A stretch of DNA of 64,000 bases from Pontibacter mangrovi. Lineage in GTDB: Bacteria; Bacteroidota; Bacteroidia; Cytophagales; Hymenobacteraceae. The notes under the pieces are model-generated. The model searched no databases and had not been told where the DNA came from. It saw only the letters and a program-made list of their open reading frames with translations. Below are positions 18,017 through 27,064 of this stretch, in pieces; the first letter of the stretch is position 1; every line of letters starts with the position of its first letter. Both the position numbers and the translations under genes were made by a program. The stretch covers positions 62,001 to 126,000 of the forward strand of contig NZ_VFRQ01000008.1 of the NCBI RefSeq assembly GCF_006385705.1, written 5' to 3'.

Positions 18017-18948
18017 TCATCGGCGGCGTATTGTTCGTCATGCTGAACGTGGCGGCACTACTCATTTGGGTGGAGCGTCGTGGGCTCGCCTTGTTTCAGG
18101 ATCGTTACGGCCCGAACAGAGCCGGGCCGCTTGGCCTGTTTATAGTTGCCGCCGACTCCATTAAGCTATTCTTTAAACAGGATTGGATTCCGCCTTTTGC
18201 CGATAAGCCGGTGTTTATACTTGCCCCGGCCATTGTGGTGGTGACGGTGCTGATGAGCTTTGTGGTGATCCCGTTTGCCCCCGGAATTATAGTTGCCGAT
18301 CTGAATATTGGTTTGCTGTTCTTCCTGGCTATGTCGTCGATGGGCGCTTATAGTATCATCCTGGGTGGCTGGGCCTCCAACAACAAGTATAGTTTGCTGG
18401 GCGCGATGCGTGGCGCGGCGCAGATGATCTCTTACGAGGTGTTCATGGGCCTTTCGCTGATGGGTGTGGTGTTGCTCAGCGGCTCTTTCAGTTTGGTGGA
18501 GATTGTGGAGGCGCAGCGGGGGCTATGGTTTTTCATTCCGCAGATCGTGGGCTTCGTGATCTTCTTTATCGCGGGCATCGCCGAAACGCACCGCCTGCCC
18601 TTTGATATTCCGGAGGCGGAGAGTGAGTTGATCGCCGGCTTTCACTCCGAGTACTCGGGCATGAAGTTCGGCATGTTCTTCATCGGGGAGTACATGGGCA
18701 TCACGCTCATCTCCTGCATGATCGTGACCTTATACTTCGGTGGCTGGCTGGGCCCGGACTTCCTGCCGCCTATTGTGTGGTTTATCCTAAAGACACTCTT
18801 CTTCCTGCTGATCTTCGTCCTGCTCCGCGCCTCCATGCCCCGCCCAAGGTATGACCAGTTGATGGAGTATGGCTGGAAGGTGCTGCTGCCACTGACGCTA
18901 CTGAACCTGATGGTGACGGCAGGGGTGGTGCTTTGGATGAATGAGTGA
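17986..18948 (+). CDS. nuoH: NADH-quinone oxidoreductase subunit H
   Basis: A membrane subunit forming the quinone entry channel and the first link of the proton path. The 320-residue protein has eight hydrophobic spans and the conserved cytoplasmic loops VERRGLALFQDRYGPNRAGP (about 25-44), AETHRLPFDIPEAESELIAG (about 201-220) and YSGMKFGMFFIGEYM. The start overlaps nuoG by 31 nt. A 437-nt non-coding region full of palindromes follows before nuoI. Confidence 0.96.
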   Translation: METATPNYLLIIGGVLFVMLNVAALLIWVERRGLALFQDRYGPNRAGPLGLFIVAADSIKLFFKQDWIPPFADKPVFILAPAIVVVTVLMSFVVIPFAPGIIVADLNIGLLFFLAMSSMGAYSIILGGWASNNKYSLLGAMRGAAQMISYEVFMGLSLMGVVLLSGSFSLVEIVEAQRGLWFFIPQIVGFVIFFIAGIAETHRLPFDIPEAESELIAGFHSEYSGMKFGMFFIGEYMGITLISCMIVTLYFGGWLGPDFLPPIVWFILKTLFFLLIFVLLRASMPRPRYDQLMEYGWKVLLPLTLLNLMVTAGVVLWMNE

Positions 18949-19007
18949 TTGAGGAGTTTAAGAGTTGGGGAGTTTAGGAGTTAAAGAGTTGACTCCCAAC
19001 CACCGCT

Positions 19008-19135
19008 CTTTCGGATTTGTAATCCGAAAGTATAGTAGCCGCGGATTTGTAATCCGCATTGCAAAGGCGGTGGCTAATAGCAAGCAAGCGGGTTACAAAC
19101 CCGCATTTAGCAAGTTCCGGATTGCAAATCCGGAA
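19008..19135. repeat. Cluster of four related hairpin repeats (nuoH-nuoI gap)
   Basis: Four short perfect palindromes with 3-nt loops follow one another: CTTTCGGATT-TGT-AATCCGAAAG (19008-19030), GCGGATT-TGT-AATCCGC (19041-19057), GCGGGTT-ACA-AACCCGC (19088-19104) and TTCCGGATT-GCA-AATCCGGAA (19115-19135). All share the core CGGRTT-N3-AAYCCG. A fifth copy of the core is in the nuoM-nuoN gap. They are REP-like, and no reading frame of note spans them. Confidence 0.85.
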
Positions 19136-19280
19136 CAGCGACAAGTAATTTAATTTGAAGTATGAATAAGGAATAGACCAGTGCTAAAGAAAAACTCAAG
19201 TTAATAAGTAAGAAAAACTACCCGCCTTGGACTACCGAAAACGCGAGTTTGAAGGTAGCGAGCACAGCTCTGAGGGGTTA

Positions 19281-19297
19281 GGGGTGGTTGGACCCGG
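19281..19297 (-). repeat. 17-nt repeat, inverted copy of 43747-43763
   Basis: The reverse complement of this segment, CCGGGTCCAACCACCCC, is found exactly at 43747-43763 in another non-coding region. Both copies are next to other repeats, which suggests pieces of a longer dispersed element. Confidence 0.6.
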
Positions 19298-19324
19298 CAC
19301 AGCCAAAAGTAAAAGAAAACACCT

Positions 19325-19370
19325 GACCTCATAGCGTCTTTCAGACCTGTGAGTGTCTATAAACTATAAA
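19325..19370. repeat. 46-nt dispersed repeat, copy 2 (before nuoI)
   Basis: A second copy of the element at 11440-11485, same orientation, 42 of 46 positions identical. It ends 15 nt before the nuoI start codon, leaving only the ribosome-binding site between them. Confidence 0.75.
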
Positions 19371-19385
19371 ACGAAAGGAGCGGCT

Positions 19386-19901
19386 ATGTTTAGTTTGTTG
19401 CGCAGTATGTGGCTCACATTTCTGCACGCATTTCACAAGCGGGAGACCATACTTTACCCGGAGCAGAAACCAATACTCCCGACACGTTGGCGGGGCCGCA
19501 TCGTGCTGACGCGCGACTCGGACGGCGGCGAGCGCTGCGTGGCCTGCAACCTCTGCGCCGTGGCCTGCCCCGTTGACTGCATCTCGCTGCAAGCCACCGA
19601 GGACGAGACCGGCCGCCGCTATCCGGATTTTTTCCGCATCAATTTCTCGCGCTGCATCTTCTGCGGCTACTGCGAAGAGGCCTGCCCTACCTACGCCATC
19701 CAGCTCATCCCTGACTTTGAGATGGGCGAGTACAGCCGCCAGAACCTGGTGTATGAGAAAGACAACCTGCTCATCAACGGGCAGGGCAAGTACCACGGCT
19801 ACAACTACTACAAAGTGGCGGGCATGGCCATCGGCGGAAAAGACAAAGGCGAGGCTGAGAACGAGCTGCCTCCTGTAGACATCAAAAGCTTAATCCCCTA
19901 G
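19386..19901 (+). CDS. nuoI: NADH-quinone oxidoreductase subunit I
   Basis: A ferredoxin-like subunit with clusters N6a and N6b linking NuoG to NuoB. The 171-residue product has two [4Fe-4S] motifs: Cys51, 54, 57 with Cys61 ([13 protein letters not shown]) and Cys90, 93, 96 with Cys100 ([13 protein letters not shown]). I start at the ATG at 19386, preceded by AAAGGAG at a good distance; the frame is open 11 codons further upstream to a GTG, but that stretch lies in a dispersed repeat. nuoJ follows after 3 nt. Confidence 0.95.
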   Translation: MFSLLRSMWLTFLHAFHKRETILYPEQKPILPTRWRGRIVLTRDSDGGERCVACNLCAVACPVDCISLQATEDETGRRYPDFFRINFSRCIFCGYCEEACPTYAIQLIPDFEMGEYSRQNLVYEKDNLLINGQGKYHGYNYYKVAGMAIGGKDKGEAENELPPVDIKSLIP

Positions 19902-19904
19902 CCT

Positions 19905-20441
19905 ATGGAACTGACATTTTATATCGCTGCAGCCGTTGCCGTGCTTTCCACCATCATGGTGATCACGCGCTACAACATCATCCACGCCTTGCTTTACCTG
20001 GTGGTCTCTTTCCTGGCCGTGGCCACTGTTTTCTTCACTATGGGAGCTCCGTTTATGGCGGCTTTGGAGATCATCATTTACGCTGGAGCCATTGTAGTGC
20101 TCATCATTTTCGTGATCATGATGCTGAACCTGACACAGGAGGATGTGCAACAGGAAAAGGAATGGCTGAAGCCCTCGATCTGGGTGGGTCCAGCCATACT
20201 TTCGGCGGTGCTGCTGGCGGAGTTGGTATACGTCGTGGCCGCCGGTACGCCACCGCAACCCGAGGCTGTGGTAGCTGTGGATGCCAGGCTGGTGGGCTTA
20301 TCGCTGTTTGGGTCTTATATCCTAGGCGTACAGCTGAGTGGCATTCTGCTCACGGCTGGCATTGTGGGCGCTTACCATTTGGGTAGGCAGAAGAAGAAAG
20401 TTATTCACCGGTTTTTACAGGAAAGGAGCGCAGCCGCATGA
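19905..20441 (+). CDS. nuoJ: NADH-quinone oxidoreductase subunit J
   Basis: A membrane-arm subunit with five hydrophobic spans in 178 residues. The third carries the conserved [20 protein letters not shown] segment, whose pi-bulge and Tyr are involved in coupling in known structures. It overlaps nuoK by 4 nt (ATGA). Confidence 0.94.
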   Translation: MELTFYIAAAVAVLSTIMVITRYNIIHALLYLVVSFLAVATVFFTMGAPFMAALEIIIYAGAIVVLIIFVIMMLNLTQEDVQQEKEWLKPSIWVGPAILSAVLLAELVYVVAAGTPPQPEAVVAVDARLVGLSLFGSYILGVQLSGILLTAGIVGAYHLGRQKKKVIHRFLQERSAAA

Positions 20442-20746
20442 ATGTATCCACCATGGAAGCCGCCTTATTGCTGGCAGGCGTCCTTTTTATGCTCGGTCTG
20501 ATCAGTGTGCTCATTCGCCGCAACGTCATCTTCATGCTCATTTCCGTGGAGATCATGCTCAACGCCGCCGGACTGGCCTTTATAGTTGCCGGCTCCAAAT
20601 GGGTGCAGCCGGACGGGCAGGTGATGTTCATTTTTATACTCACCATGGCCGCTGCGGAGGTGTCGGTGGGGCTGGCGCTCATCCTGCAGATCTACCATCA
20701 ACTTAAAACCCTCGACAGCGACGCTGCCAGCTTTATGAAAGGATAA
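20438..20746 (+). CDS. nuoK: NADH-quinone oxidoreductase subunit K
   Basis: A small membrane-arm subunit (MrpC-like) with three transmembrane helices in 102 residues. The glutamates of the proton path are present in [13 protein letters not shown] (helix 2) and in [13 protein letters not shown] (helix 3). It starts in a 4-nt overlap with nuoJ and ends 4 nt before nuoL. Confidence 0.95.
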   Translation: MNVSTMEAALLLAGVLFMLGLISVLIRRNVIFMLISVEIMLNAAGLAFIVAGSKWVQPDGQVMFIFILTMAAAEVSVGLALILQIYHQLKTLDSDAASFMKG

Positions 20747-20750
20747 AACT

Positions 20751-22637
20751 ATGGAAAACTACATCTGGCTCATACCGGCCCTGCCTTTTTTAGGGTCGCT
20801 CCTGCTCATCCTTTTCGGCACCCGCTTGTCGCGCACTGCCGTGGCCATACTTGGCGTAGGCAGCGTAGGCATCTCGGCACTCATCACAATACTTTTGGGA
20901 CTGCAGTTTTTGTCTGAAAAACCAGCTTTTTACCATCAGGAAGTATGGCAGTGGTTCAGTGTGGCAGGCTTTAACCCATCCATCGCCTTTCACCTGGATG
21001 CCTTGTCTACAGTTTTCATTTTCGTCATCACTTTTGTTGGGTTCCTGATCCACCTGTACTCCACCGCTTATATGGCCGACGATTCGGATTTCCCCCGCTT
21101 CTTTGCCTGCATGAATTTGTTTGTGGGCTCTATGCTGAAGCTGGTGATGGCTGATAACCTGCTGCTGTTATACCTGGGCTGGGAAGGCGTTGGCCTCTGC
21201 TCCTACTTATTGATCGGCTTCTGGTATAAGGAGCCCGCCAACGGCTACGCTGCCCGTAAAGCCTTCATCATCACGCGCGTGGGCGATACAGCCATGGCCA
21301 TAGGATTATTTATACTTTTCCAGACGTTTGGTACGCTGAACATACAAACTATACTTACGGAGGCTCCGGAAGTATGGAGCGTAGGAACGCAGATGGCGGT
21401 GCTGGTGGGGCTGCTGCTTTTAGGCGGTGCCGTAGGAAAATCCGGTCAGTTGCCGCTGCAAACCTGGCTCCCGGATGCCATGGCAGGCCCTACTCCGGTT
21501 TCGGCGCTCATACATGCGGCCACCATGGTAACGGCAGGCGTGTACCTGATCGCGCGCATGTACGTCATATTCGACCTGGCCCCGGTGGCGCAGCTGGCGG
21601 TGGCTATAGTTGGTGCTGTTACCTTGCTTTTGGCTGGTTTCTCCGCCCTCACGCAATACGACCTCAAGCGGGTACTCGCCTACTCCACCATCAGCCAGAT
21701 CGGGTATATGTTTCTGGCATTGGGGGTGGGTGCCTGGTCAGCGGGTATCTTCCATTTCATGATCCATGCCTTTTTTAAAGCACTGCTTTTCCTTTGTGCC
21801 GGCGCCATTATACTGGCCCTGCACCACGAACAGGACATGCGCAAAATGGGAGGCCTCCGTAAACGTATGCCGGTCGTGTTCTGGACCTTCTTAATTGGCG
21901 CGGCCTCGCTGGCGGCGCTGCCGGTCATCACTTCCGGCTTCTACAGCAAAGACCAGATATTGTGGTATACCTTAGCTGGTCCGCAAGGCAGTATCTGGCT
22001 CTATATGGCTGGTTTGGCAGGTGCTTTTATCACCTCGGTTTATACTTTCCGGATGGTGTTTATGACCTTCTACGGCGAGGAGAAAACGCATGTGGCGCAT
22101 CCGCCCGGCAAGGTCATTACTATACCTTTGGTTATACTAGCCATACTTTCTTTGGTAAGCGGATTTATAGAACTGCCGCACAATTTTGCGCATGTGGCGC
22201 TGTTCTCCGGCTTGATGGCGCCGGTGCTACCGGGCATTACAGCTAACGAACTGCTGGCGGCGAACGAATGGATGTTCCAGCTAATTGCAGCTGTTATATC
22301 CCTGGGAGGCGTGTTTGTAGCCTACCTGTTTTACCAGAAGAGTCCGGCATTGCTGGCAAGTATAGAAAACTCTTCTTTTGCCATGGCGCTGCATCGCTTT
22401 TGGTTCTCGGGCTGGGGCTTCGACGCGCTCTATGATAACCTGTTCGTGCGGCCGTACGTGTTCCTGGCCAACCTCAACAAGCGCGATATCATCGACAGCT
22501 TTTACACCGGACTGGCTCAGATGGCCGAGGGCTTCCATGTAATGTTCTCCCAAACCCAAAGCGGCGTGCTACGCAACTACGTGGCCGGCATCGTGGTCGG
22601 TGCCATTATGATTCTCACCATAAGTCTACTGCTATGA
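20751..22637 (+). CDS. nuoL: NADH-quinone oxidoreductase subunit L
   Basis: An antiporter-like proton-pumping subunit at the distal end of the membrane arm. The 628-residue protein carries the proton_antipo_N region, LLYLGWEGVGLCSYLLIGFW (about 140-160, with the key Glu), the Lys-containing helix GKSGQLPLQTWLPDAMAGPT, HAATMVTAGVYLIAR, and the long lateral helix and C-terminal anchor expected of NuoL. The stop overlaps the nuoM start by 4 nt. Confidence 0.96.
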   Translation: MENYIWLIPALPFLGSLLLILFGTRLSRTAVAILGVGSVGISALITILLGLQFLSEKPAFYHQEVWQWFSVAGFNPSIAFHLDALSTVFIFVITFVGFLIHLYSTAYMADDSDFPRFFACMNLFVGSMLKLVMADNLLLLYLGWEGVGLCSYLLIGFWYKEPANGYAARKAFIITRVGDTAMAIGLFILFQTFGTLNIQTILTEAPEVWSVGTQMAVLVGLLLLGGAVGKSGQLPLQTWLPDAMAGPTPVSALIHAATMVTAGVYLIARMYVIFDLAPVAQLAVAIVGAVTLLLAGFSALTQYDLKRVLAYSTISQIGYMFLALGVGAWSAGIFHFMIHAFFKALLFLCAGAIILALHHEQDMRKMGGLRKRMPVVFWTFLIGAASLAALPVITSGFYSKDQILWYTLAGPQGSIWLYMAGLAGAFITSVYTFRMVFMTFYGEEKTHVAHPPGKVITIPLVILAILSLVSGFIELPHNFAHVALFSGLMAPVLPGITANELLAANEWMFQLIAAVISLGGVFVAYLFYQKSPALLASIENSSFAMALHRFWFSGWGFDALYDNLFVRPYVFLANLNKRDIIDSFYTGLAQMAEGFHVMFSQTQSGVLRNYVAGIVVGAIMILTISLLL

Positions 22638-24205
22638 TACTGCTCTGGATGATCGTGATCCTGATGGCTGGCGGTCTGCTGGCCTGGCTTTCCAAGAAGT
22701 GGCACCCCGTGCTGCCCCGCTGGATTGCCCTCTTCGCTGTGCTTACCGATTTTATACTGGCTGTATACTTGTGGCTGAGCACACCAGCTGCCACTTTAGG
22801 TGCTTCTCCCTGGCTGGTGCAGCTGGAGATTCCGTGGGTGCCGCAGTGGGGCGTGAACTTTATACTTGCCCTCGATGGCCTGAGCCTGCTCATGCTGCTG
22901 CTCACCTTCTTCATTGGTATTCTGGCTGTGCTCATTTCGTGGCGGGAGATCAAGGTGAAGACCGGCTTCTTCCACTTTAACCTGCTGTGGGTGCTGGCGG
23001 GCATCACAGGCGTTTTCCTCACCATGGATCTGTTCCTGTTCTACTTTTTCTGGGAGGTGATGCTCATTCCGATGTACTTCCTGATCGGAGTCTGGGGCCA
23101 CGCCAACCGCAACTACGCTGCCTACAAGTTCTTCCTCTTCACGCAGGCTTCTGGGCTGCTGATGCTGCTGGCCATACTTGGTCTATACTTTATCCACGGC
23201 TCCCAAAACGGAAATTATACTTTCAATTACTTTGAGCTGCTGGGAACAACCCTGGCCCCGGAAGCGGCGCGTTTGCTGATGTTCGGCTTCCTGGCCGCTT
23301 TCCTGGTGAAGCTGCCGGTGGTGCCTTTCCACTCCTGGTTACCCGATGCACACTCCGAAGCCCCAACTGCTGGTAGTGTTATACTTGCAGGCTTGCTGCT
23401 GAAAACAGGTGCCTATGGCCTGCTGCGTTTCGTGCTGCCATTGTTCCCGACGGCAACGGTAGAGTTTGCCCCTTGGGCGATGCTGCTGGGTGTTGTCGGC
23501 ATTATCTACGGTGCCATCCTCGCCTACTCCCAAACTGACCTGAAACGACTGGTGGCTTATACCTCAGTGAGCCACATGGGCTTTGTGATCCTGGGCGTGT
23601 TTGCCTTTAACGAGTGGGCGCTGCAGGGCGTAGTAATGCAGATGATCGCCCACGGCCTGAGCACCGGCGCCTTGTTCATCATCGCCGGCTTTCTGTACGA
23701 GCGCCTGCACACCCGCGACATCGGGCAAATGGGTGGTTTCTGGGCCAAAGCGCCAAAGATGGGGGTGATTGCCTTGGTATTTGTGATGGCTTCTCTCGGA
23801 CTACCGGGCTTGGGCAACTTCATTGCGGAGTTTCTCACACTGGTAGGCAGCTGGCAGGCAAACAATTGGCTCACAGTTTTTGCCACCATCGGCCTGGTGC
23901 TGGCCACAGCCTACTCGCTGCGCATCATGCAGAAGGTATTCTACGAGCCCGCCCCCACCGATCACCCATTGGCGGATTTGAACGTCCGTGAAATGCTGAT
24001 CGCCGTGCCGATGGTCGTGCTCATACTTTGGCTGGGCCTCTACCCGCAACCTGTGCTGGATACCGCTACACCAAGTATAAACCAGCAGCTGCAGGCCTAT
24101 CAGGAGCTGGAGGTGAAGGAGGAAAAAGTGGCCGTGGTGGAAGAAAAGGCTGAAGAACAAAGTATAAAGCAAACTAAAAGAGAGAACACAAAAGTCCCCC
24201 TTTGA
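22634..24205 (+). CDS. nuoM: NADH-quinone oxidoreductase subunit M
   Basis: The second antiporter-like subunit, 523 residues, with about 14 transmembrane helices. FYFFWEVMLIPMYFLIGVWG contains the conserved Glu, LVKLPVVPFHSWLPDAHSEA the conserved Lys and half-channel, and AYTSVSHMGFVILG the later channel. The C-terminus has a charged, probably soluble tail of about 35 residues (EVKEEKVAVVEEKAEEQS) that is longer than usual. A stem of five G-C pairs spans its stop codon, and a 191-nt repeat-filled gap separates it from nuoN. Confidence 0.95.
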   Translation: MILLWMIVILMAGGLLAWLSKKWHPVLPRWIALFAVLTDFILAVYLWLSTPAATLGASPWLVQLEIPWVPQWGVNFILALDGLSLLMLLLTFFIGILAVLISWREIKVKTGFFHFNLLWVLAGITGVFLTMDLFLFYFFWEVMLIPMYFLIGVWGHANRNYAAYKFFLFTQASGLLMLLAILGLYFIHGSQNGNYTFNYFELLGTTLAPEAARLLMFGFLAAFLVKLPVVPFHSWLPDAHSEAPTAGSVILAGLLLKTGAYGLLRFVLPLFPTATVEFAPWAMLLGVVGIIYGAILAYSQTDLKRLVAYTSVSHMGFVILGVFAFNEWALQGVVMQMIAHGLSTGALFIIAGFLYERLHTRDIGQMGGFWAKAPKMGVIALVFVMASLGLPGLGNFIAEFLTLVGSWQANNWLTVFATIGLVLATAYSLRIMQKVFYEPAPTDHPLADLNVREMLIAVPMVVLILWLGLYPQPVLDTATPSINQQLQAYQELEVKEEKVAVVEEKAEEQSIKQTKRENTKVPL

Positions 24206-24334
24206 AGGGGGCAGGGGGATGATATTTTTTGTTTGCTGGCGCGGGCTAGCAACCCGTGCCTAACTATAAAGCCGGATTTGCAATCCGACTGGGCCGGAGG
24301 CCCAAACTATAATGCGACACGAGCGCGGACGCTC
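24195..24334. repeat. Run of palindromes in the nuoM-nuoN gap
   Basis: Five hairpins occur in 140 nt: CCCCC-TTTGAA-GGGGG (around 24196-24211, over the nuoM stop), an imperfect GGCGCGGGCT/AACCCGTGCC (about 24238-24259), CGGATT-TGC-AATCCG (24273-24287, same core as the cluster after nuoH), GGGCC-GGA-GGCCC (24291-24303) and GAGCG-CGGA-CGCTC (24321-24334). None has a U-tract, so nuoN is probably still read from the upstream promoter. Confidence 0.8.
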
Positions 24335-24396
24335 GCGCCATAAACATAAAATTTGAGAGCATCTTCAAATCTTCAAATCTCCAAATCACAAACGCC

Positions 24397-25857
24397 ATGA
24401 CCCAAACAGACTTCCTGTACCTGATGCCGCTCATCATACTTACGGTGGCTGCCCTTGTGAACATGCTGGTGGTAGCGGCCTGGCGAAACCACAAGATCAT
24501 CTATGTCATCACGGCGGTGTCGTTTGTGGCGGCTTTCCTCTCGCTGTTTGAATTGCGGGGGATTACAGCCTATACGATAGACCCGCTTTTCGTAATCGAT
24601 AGCTTTGGCGTGTTTTACATTGGCCTGATCCTGGCGACGTCTTTGCTCATCAGTATGCTCTCTTATGCCTACTTCGAACAGCGGGAGGAACAGAAGGAGG
24701 AGTATTACATCCTGTTGATCCTCTCTACTTTGGGCGCCTGCACGCTCGTCATCAGTACGCACTTTGCCTCGTTGTTCCTGGGGCTGGAGGTCCTGAGCGT
24801 GGCTTTATACTCACTCATTTCCTACTTAAGGGGCCGCGAGCACTCCGATGAGGCAGGCGTAAAATACCTCATACTGGCTGCCTTCTCTTCTGCCTTTTTG
24901 CTCTTCGGCATGGCGCTGGTATACTTCAGCCTGGGCACCATGAGCTTTGGCGGCATTGCCGCAGCCATCACCGACTTGCCGACGCTCCCCCTCCTGCTGC
25001 TAACAGGCTTTGGGATGATGATCGTGGGCATCGGCTTTAAGCTGAGCGTGGTGCCCTTCCACATGTGGACGCCGGATGTATACGAAGGTGCCCCGGCACC
25101 GGTCACGGCTTTTATCGCCACCGTTTCCAAGGCGGGCGTGCTGGGCATCCTGATTCGCTTTTTCATGGAAGTGGACGGTTTTCGCTATCCCACCCTCCTT
25201 ACTATTTTTACCATCGTAGCCATCGCCTCCATGATCGCGGGTAACCTGCTGGCGCTGATGCAGACCAATGTGAAGCGTATTCTGGCGTACTCCTCTATCT
25301 CACACCTGGGTTATCTGTTGGTGGCATTCTTGGCTGGCAACCAAATGGGTGTGGAGGCCATTACTTTTTACCTGGTGGCATACTTCATCACAACTGTGGG
25401 GGCCTTTGGCGTAGTGGCCATGTTATCCGACACTGAGCGGGATGCTGAGCTGCTGGAGGATTACCGCAGCCTGCTCTGGCGCCGCCCCTGGACCGCTACG
25501 GCTTTCACTGCCATGCTGCTCTCGCTGGCCGGCATTCCGCTTACCGCCGGGTTTGTGGGCAAGTTCTACATTCTTGCCGCCGGCGTCAACACCCAACAAT
25601 GGCTGCTCGTTTCAATGCTGGTGCTAAACAGCATTATCGGCTTATACTATTATATTAAGATCATTGCGGTGATGTTTCAGCAACCGGAGGCCGAAGCTGA
25701 GCCGCGCGAACGTCTTCGTCCGTCCATATACCTGGCCAGTGTGGGTACGCTGGCTGTGCTAACGCTGCTGCTGGTGCTGGTGGGGGTATACCCGGCCGCG
25801 CTAGTAGATGCCATCCAGAACATTTTTTCATCGGCACCGGCATTCGTGGCAAAGTAG
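24397..25857 (+). CDS. nuoN: NADH-quinone oxidoreductase subunit N
   Basis: The third antiporter-like proton-pumping subunit and last gene of the operon; 486 residues, about 14 helices. SLFLGLEVLSVALYSLISYL carries the conserved Glu, GIGFKLSVVPFHMWTPDVYE the conserved Lys region, FIATVSKAGVLGILIRFF follows, and AYSSISHLGYLLVAFLAG forms the second half-channel. The following 263 nt (25858-26120) contain no gene and no clear terminator that I can see. Confidence 0.95.
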   Translation: MTQTDFLYLMPLIILTVAALVNMLVVAAWRNHKIIYVITAVSFVAAFLSLFELRGITAYTIDPLFVIDSFGVFYIGLILATSLLISMLSYAYFEQREEQKEEYYILLILSTLGACTLVISTHFASLFLGLEVLSVALYSLISYLRGREHSDEAGVKYLILAAFSSAFLLFGMALVYFSLGTMSFGGIAAAITDLPTLPLLLLTGFGMMIVGIGFKLSVVPFHMWTPDVYEGAPAPVTAFIATVSKAGVLGILIRFFMEVDGFRYPTLLTIFTIVAIASMIAGNLLALMQTNVKRILAYSSISHLGYLLVAFLAGNQMGVEAITFYLVAYFITTVGAFGVVAMLSDTERDAELLEDYRSLLWRRPWTATAFTAMLLSLAGIPLTAGFVGKFYILAAGVNTQQWLLVSMLVLNSIIGLYYYIKIIAVMFQQPEAEAEPRERLRPSIYLASVGTLAVLTLLLVLVGVYPAALVDAIQNIFSSAPAFVAK

Positions 25858-26120
25858 CGGCTTGATGCTCTGTAGCTGCACCGGCCCTGCAGCAATTTCA
25901 GCAAGTGTTCAAGGGCATGATCTGTTGCAGGTCAAGGTCTTCTGCCGTTTATTCGGCTCCCCTATAGCGAGCTGAGAGCACAAGCTCTGCGCAGCAACAT
26001 CACCTTCTCCTTGCTTTTTCCGTACGCAGTAGCTGCCGGGGATGCTCTTGCCATAGCTTGTATAGTAGCGCCTGAATATGTAGCTTTAAACATCAATCAA
26101 ATAATCTAAAACAAATAACT

Positions 26121-26438
26121 ATGAAGCGTATCAAACCAATTCTGCTGGCTTTCCTTTTTATCATCCCGTTTCTGTATTCCTGCCAGGAAGGAACAGATGT
26201 TGTAGAATCTGGTACTTACCAGGGCACCATTGATGAAGTAGAGCCGGAGAAATCTGAGATATACGTAAAAACAGACGACAACCAGCGCCTGGAATTATAC
26301 TTTACCGAGAGCACCACGCTTACCAGAAACGGTGAGACTGTAGCCTTTGACCAGCTGAAAGAAGGTGGAAAAGTGGAAGTGGAAGTAGAGAAAGTAGGCC
26401 AGCGCCTGGACCCTATTGCCGTGAGAATTCTGGAATAG
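26121..26438 (+). CDS. Small lipoprotein, unknown function
   Basis: A 105-residue protein with a lipoprotein signal peptide: MKRIKPILLAFLFIIPFLYS then Cys21. The mature part is a small beta-rich domain (GTYQGTIDEVEPEKSEIYVK, then TRNGETVAFDQLKEGGKVEV), resembling short OB/KOW-like domains that follow lipoboxes in this phylum. It ends 1 nt before the DUF2231 gene, so the two are co-transcribed. No specific family is recognised. Confidence 0.8.
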   Translation: MKRIKPILLAFLFIIPFLYSCQEGTDVVESGTYQGTIDEVEPEKSEIYVKTDDNQRLELYFTESTTLTRNGETVAFDQLKEGGKVEVEVEKVGQRLDPIAVRILE

Positions 26439-26439
26439 C

Positions 26440-26934
26440 ATGACCGAACCGACATTCTGGCGAACCGAAGTATGGCATCCGCTGACGGTGCACTTCCCAG
26501 TTGCGCTGCTCACGTTTGCCACCCTCGTAAAATTATTCGCTATCTTTTTAAAGCCCGCTTCTGCTGATTTCTGGCAGAAGACGGGCTCTTTCTTGCTATA
26601 CTTCGGCACCCTGGCAGCCTGGCTAAGCCTGTTTACCGGCGACATGGCTGATGGCGTCGTTTCCCGGAAGCTCTGCGACCCGACTGTGCTGAAGGACCAC
26701 GAGATCTATGCCCAACTCCTAACGTATACTTTCACGGCAGCTGCCCTCGCCGATGTAGCGCTCCGAAGCGGCCTGCTCAAATTTAAGCCACGGCTTTTGC
26801 AAGTACTAGTGCTTTTGCTGATGCTGGTAGGCACTGGCTTATTAACCTATGCCGGGCACCTGGGCGCGCGCGTAGTATACCAGCAGGCAGGCGGAGTTTA
26901 CGTGCCAACAGGCGACTGCGCAGAGTTTAACTAA
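26440..26934 (+). CDS. DUF2231 membrane protein
   Basis: A 164-residue inner-membrane protein with four hydrophobic spans and the DUF2231 signature VWHPLTVHFPVALL at the N-terminus, where the two histidines are conserved. Proteins of this family often sit next to heme, cupredoxin or metal-handling genes, and here the metal efflux operon begins 128 nt downstream. A second conserved His lies in LTYAGHLGARVVY near the C-terminus. Function unproven. Confidence 0.8.
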   Translation: MTEPTFWRTEVWHPLTVHFPVALLTFATLVKLFAIFLKPASADFWQKTGSFLLYFGTLAAWLSLFTGDMADGVVSRKLCDPTVLKDHEIYAQLLTYTFTAAALADVALRSGLLKFKPRLLQVLVLLLMLVGTGLLTYAGHLGARVVYQQAGGVYVPTGDCAEFN

Positions 26935-27009
26935 GGAGATAATTTTCAAACCATTGCAGGGGCTGCTTACGGCCCACAAGCTCAAATTCTATAAATCTTT
27001 TTGCTAATT

Positions 27010-27064
27010 TTGTAACACATCTTGCCACACAGGGTTTACCTTTGTAGCATACCTTGTAACACAT
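27010..27064 (+). promoter_or_regulatory. Candidate -7 element and flanking direct repeats before the copper-type operon
   Basis: TACCTTTG at 27037-27044 matches the -7 consensus TAnnTTTG; no good -33 box is found at 19-21 nt. The 11-mer TTGTAACACAT occurs at 27010-27020 and again at 27054-27064, on either side of the -7 element and running into the start codon of the next gene, as an operator might. Confidence 0.4.

Noticed and set aside
18949..19385. Cluster of palindromes as a CRISPR array
   Set aside because: The units are self-complementary, differ in sequence, and lack spacers of constant length; no cas genes are nearby.
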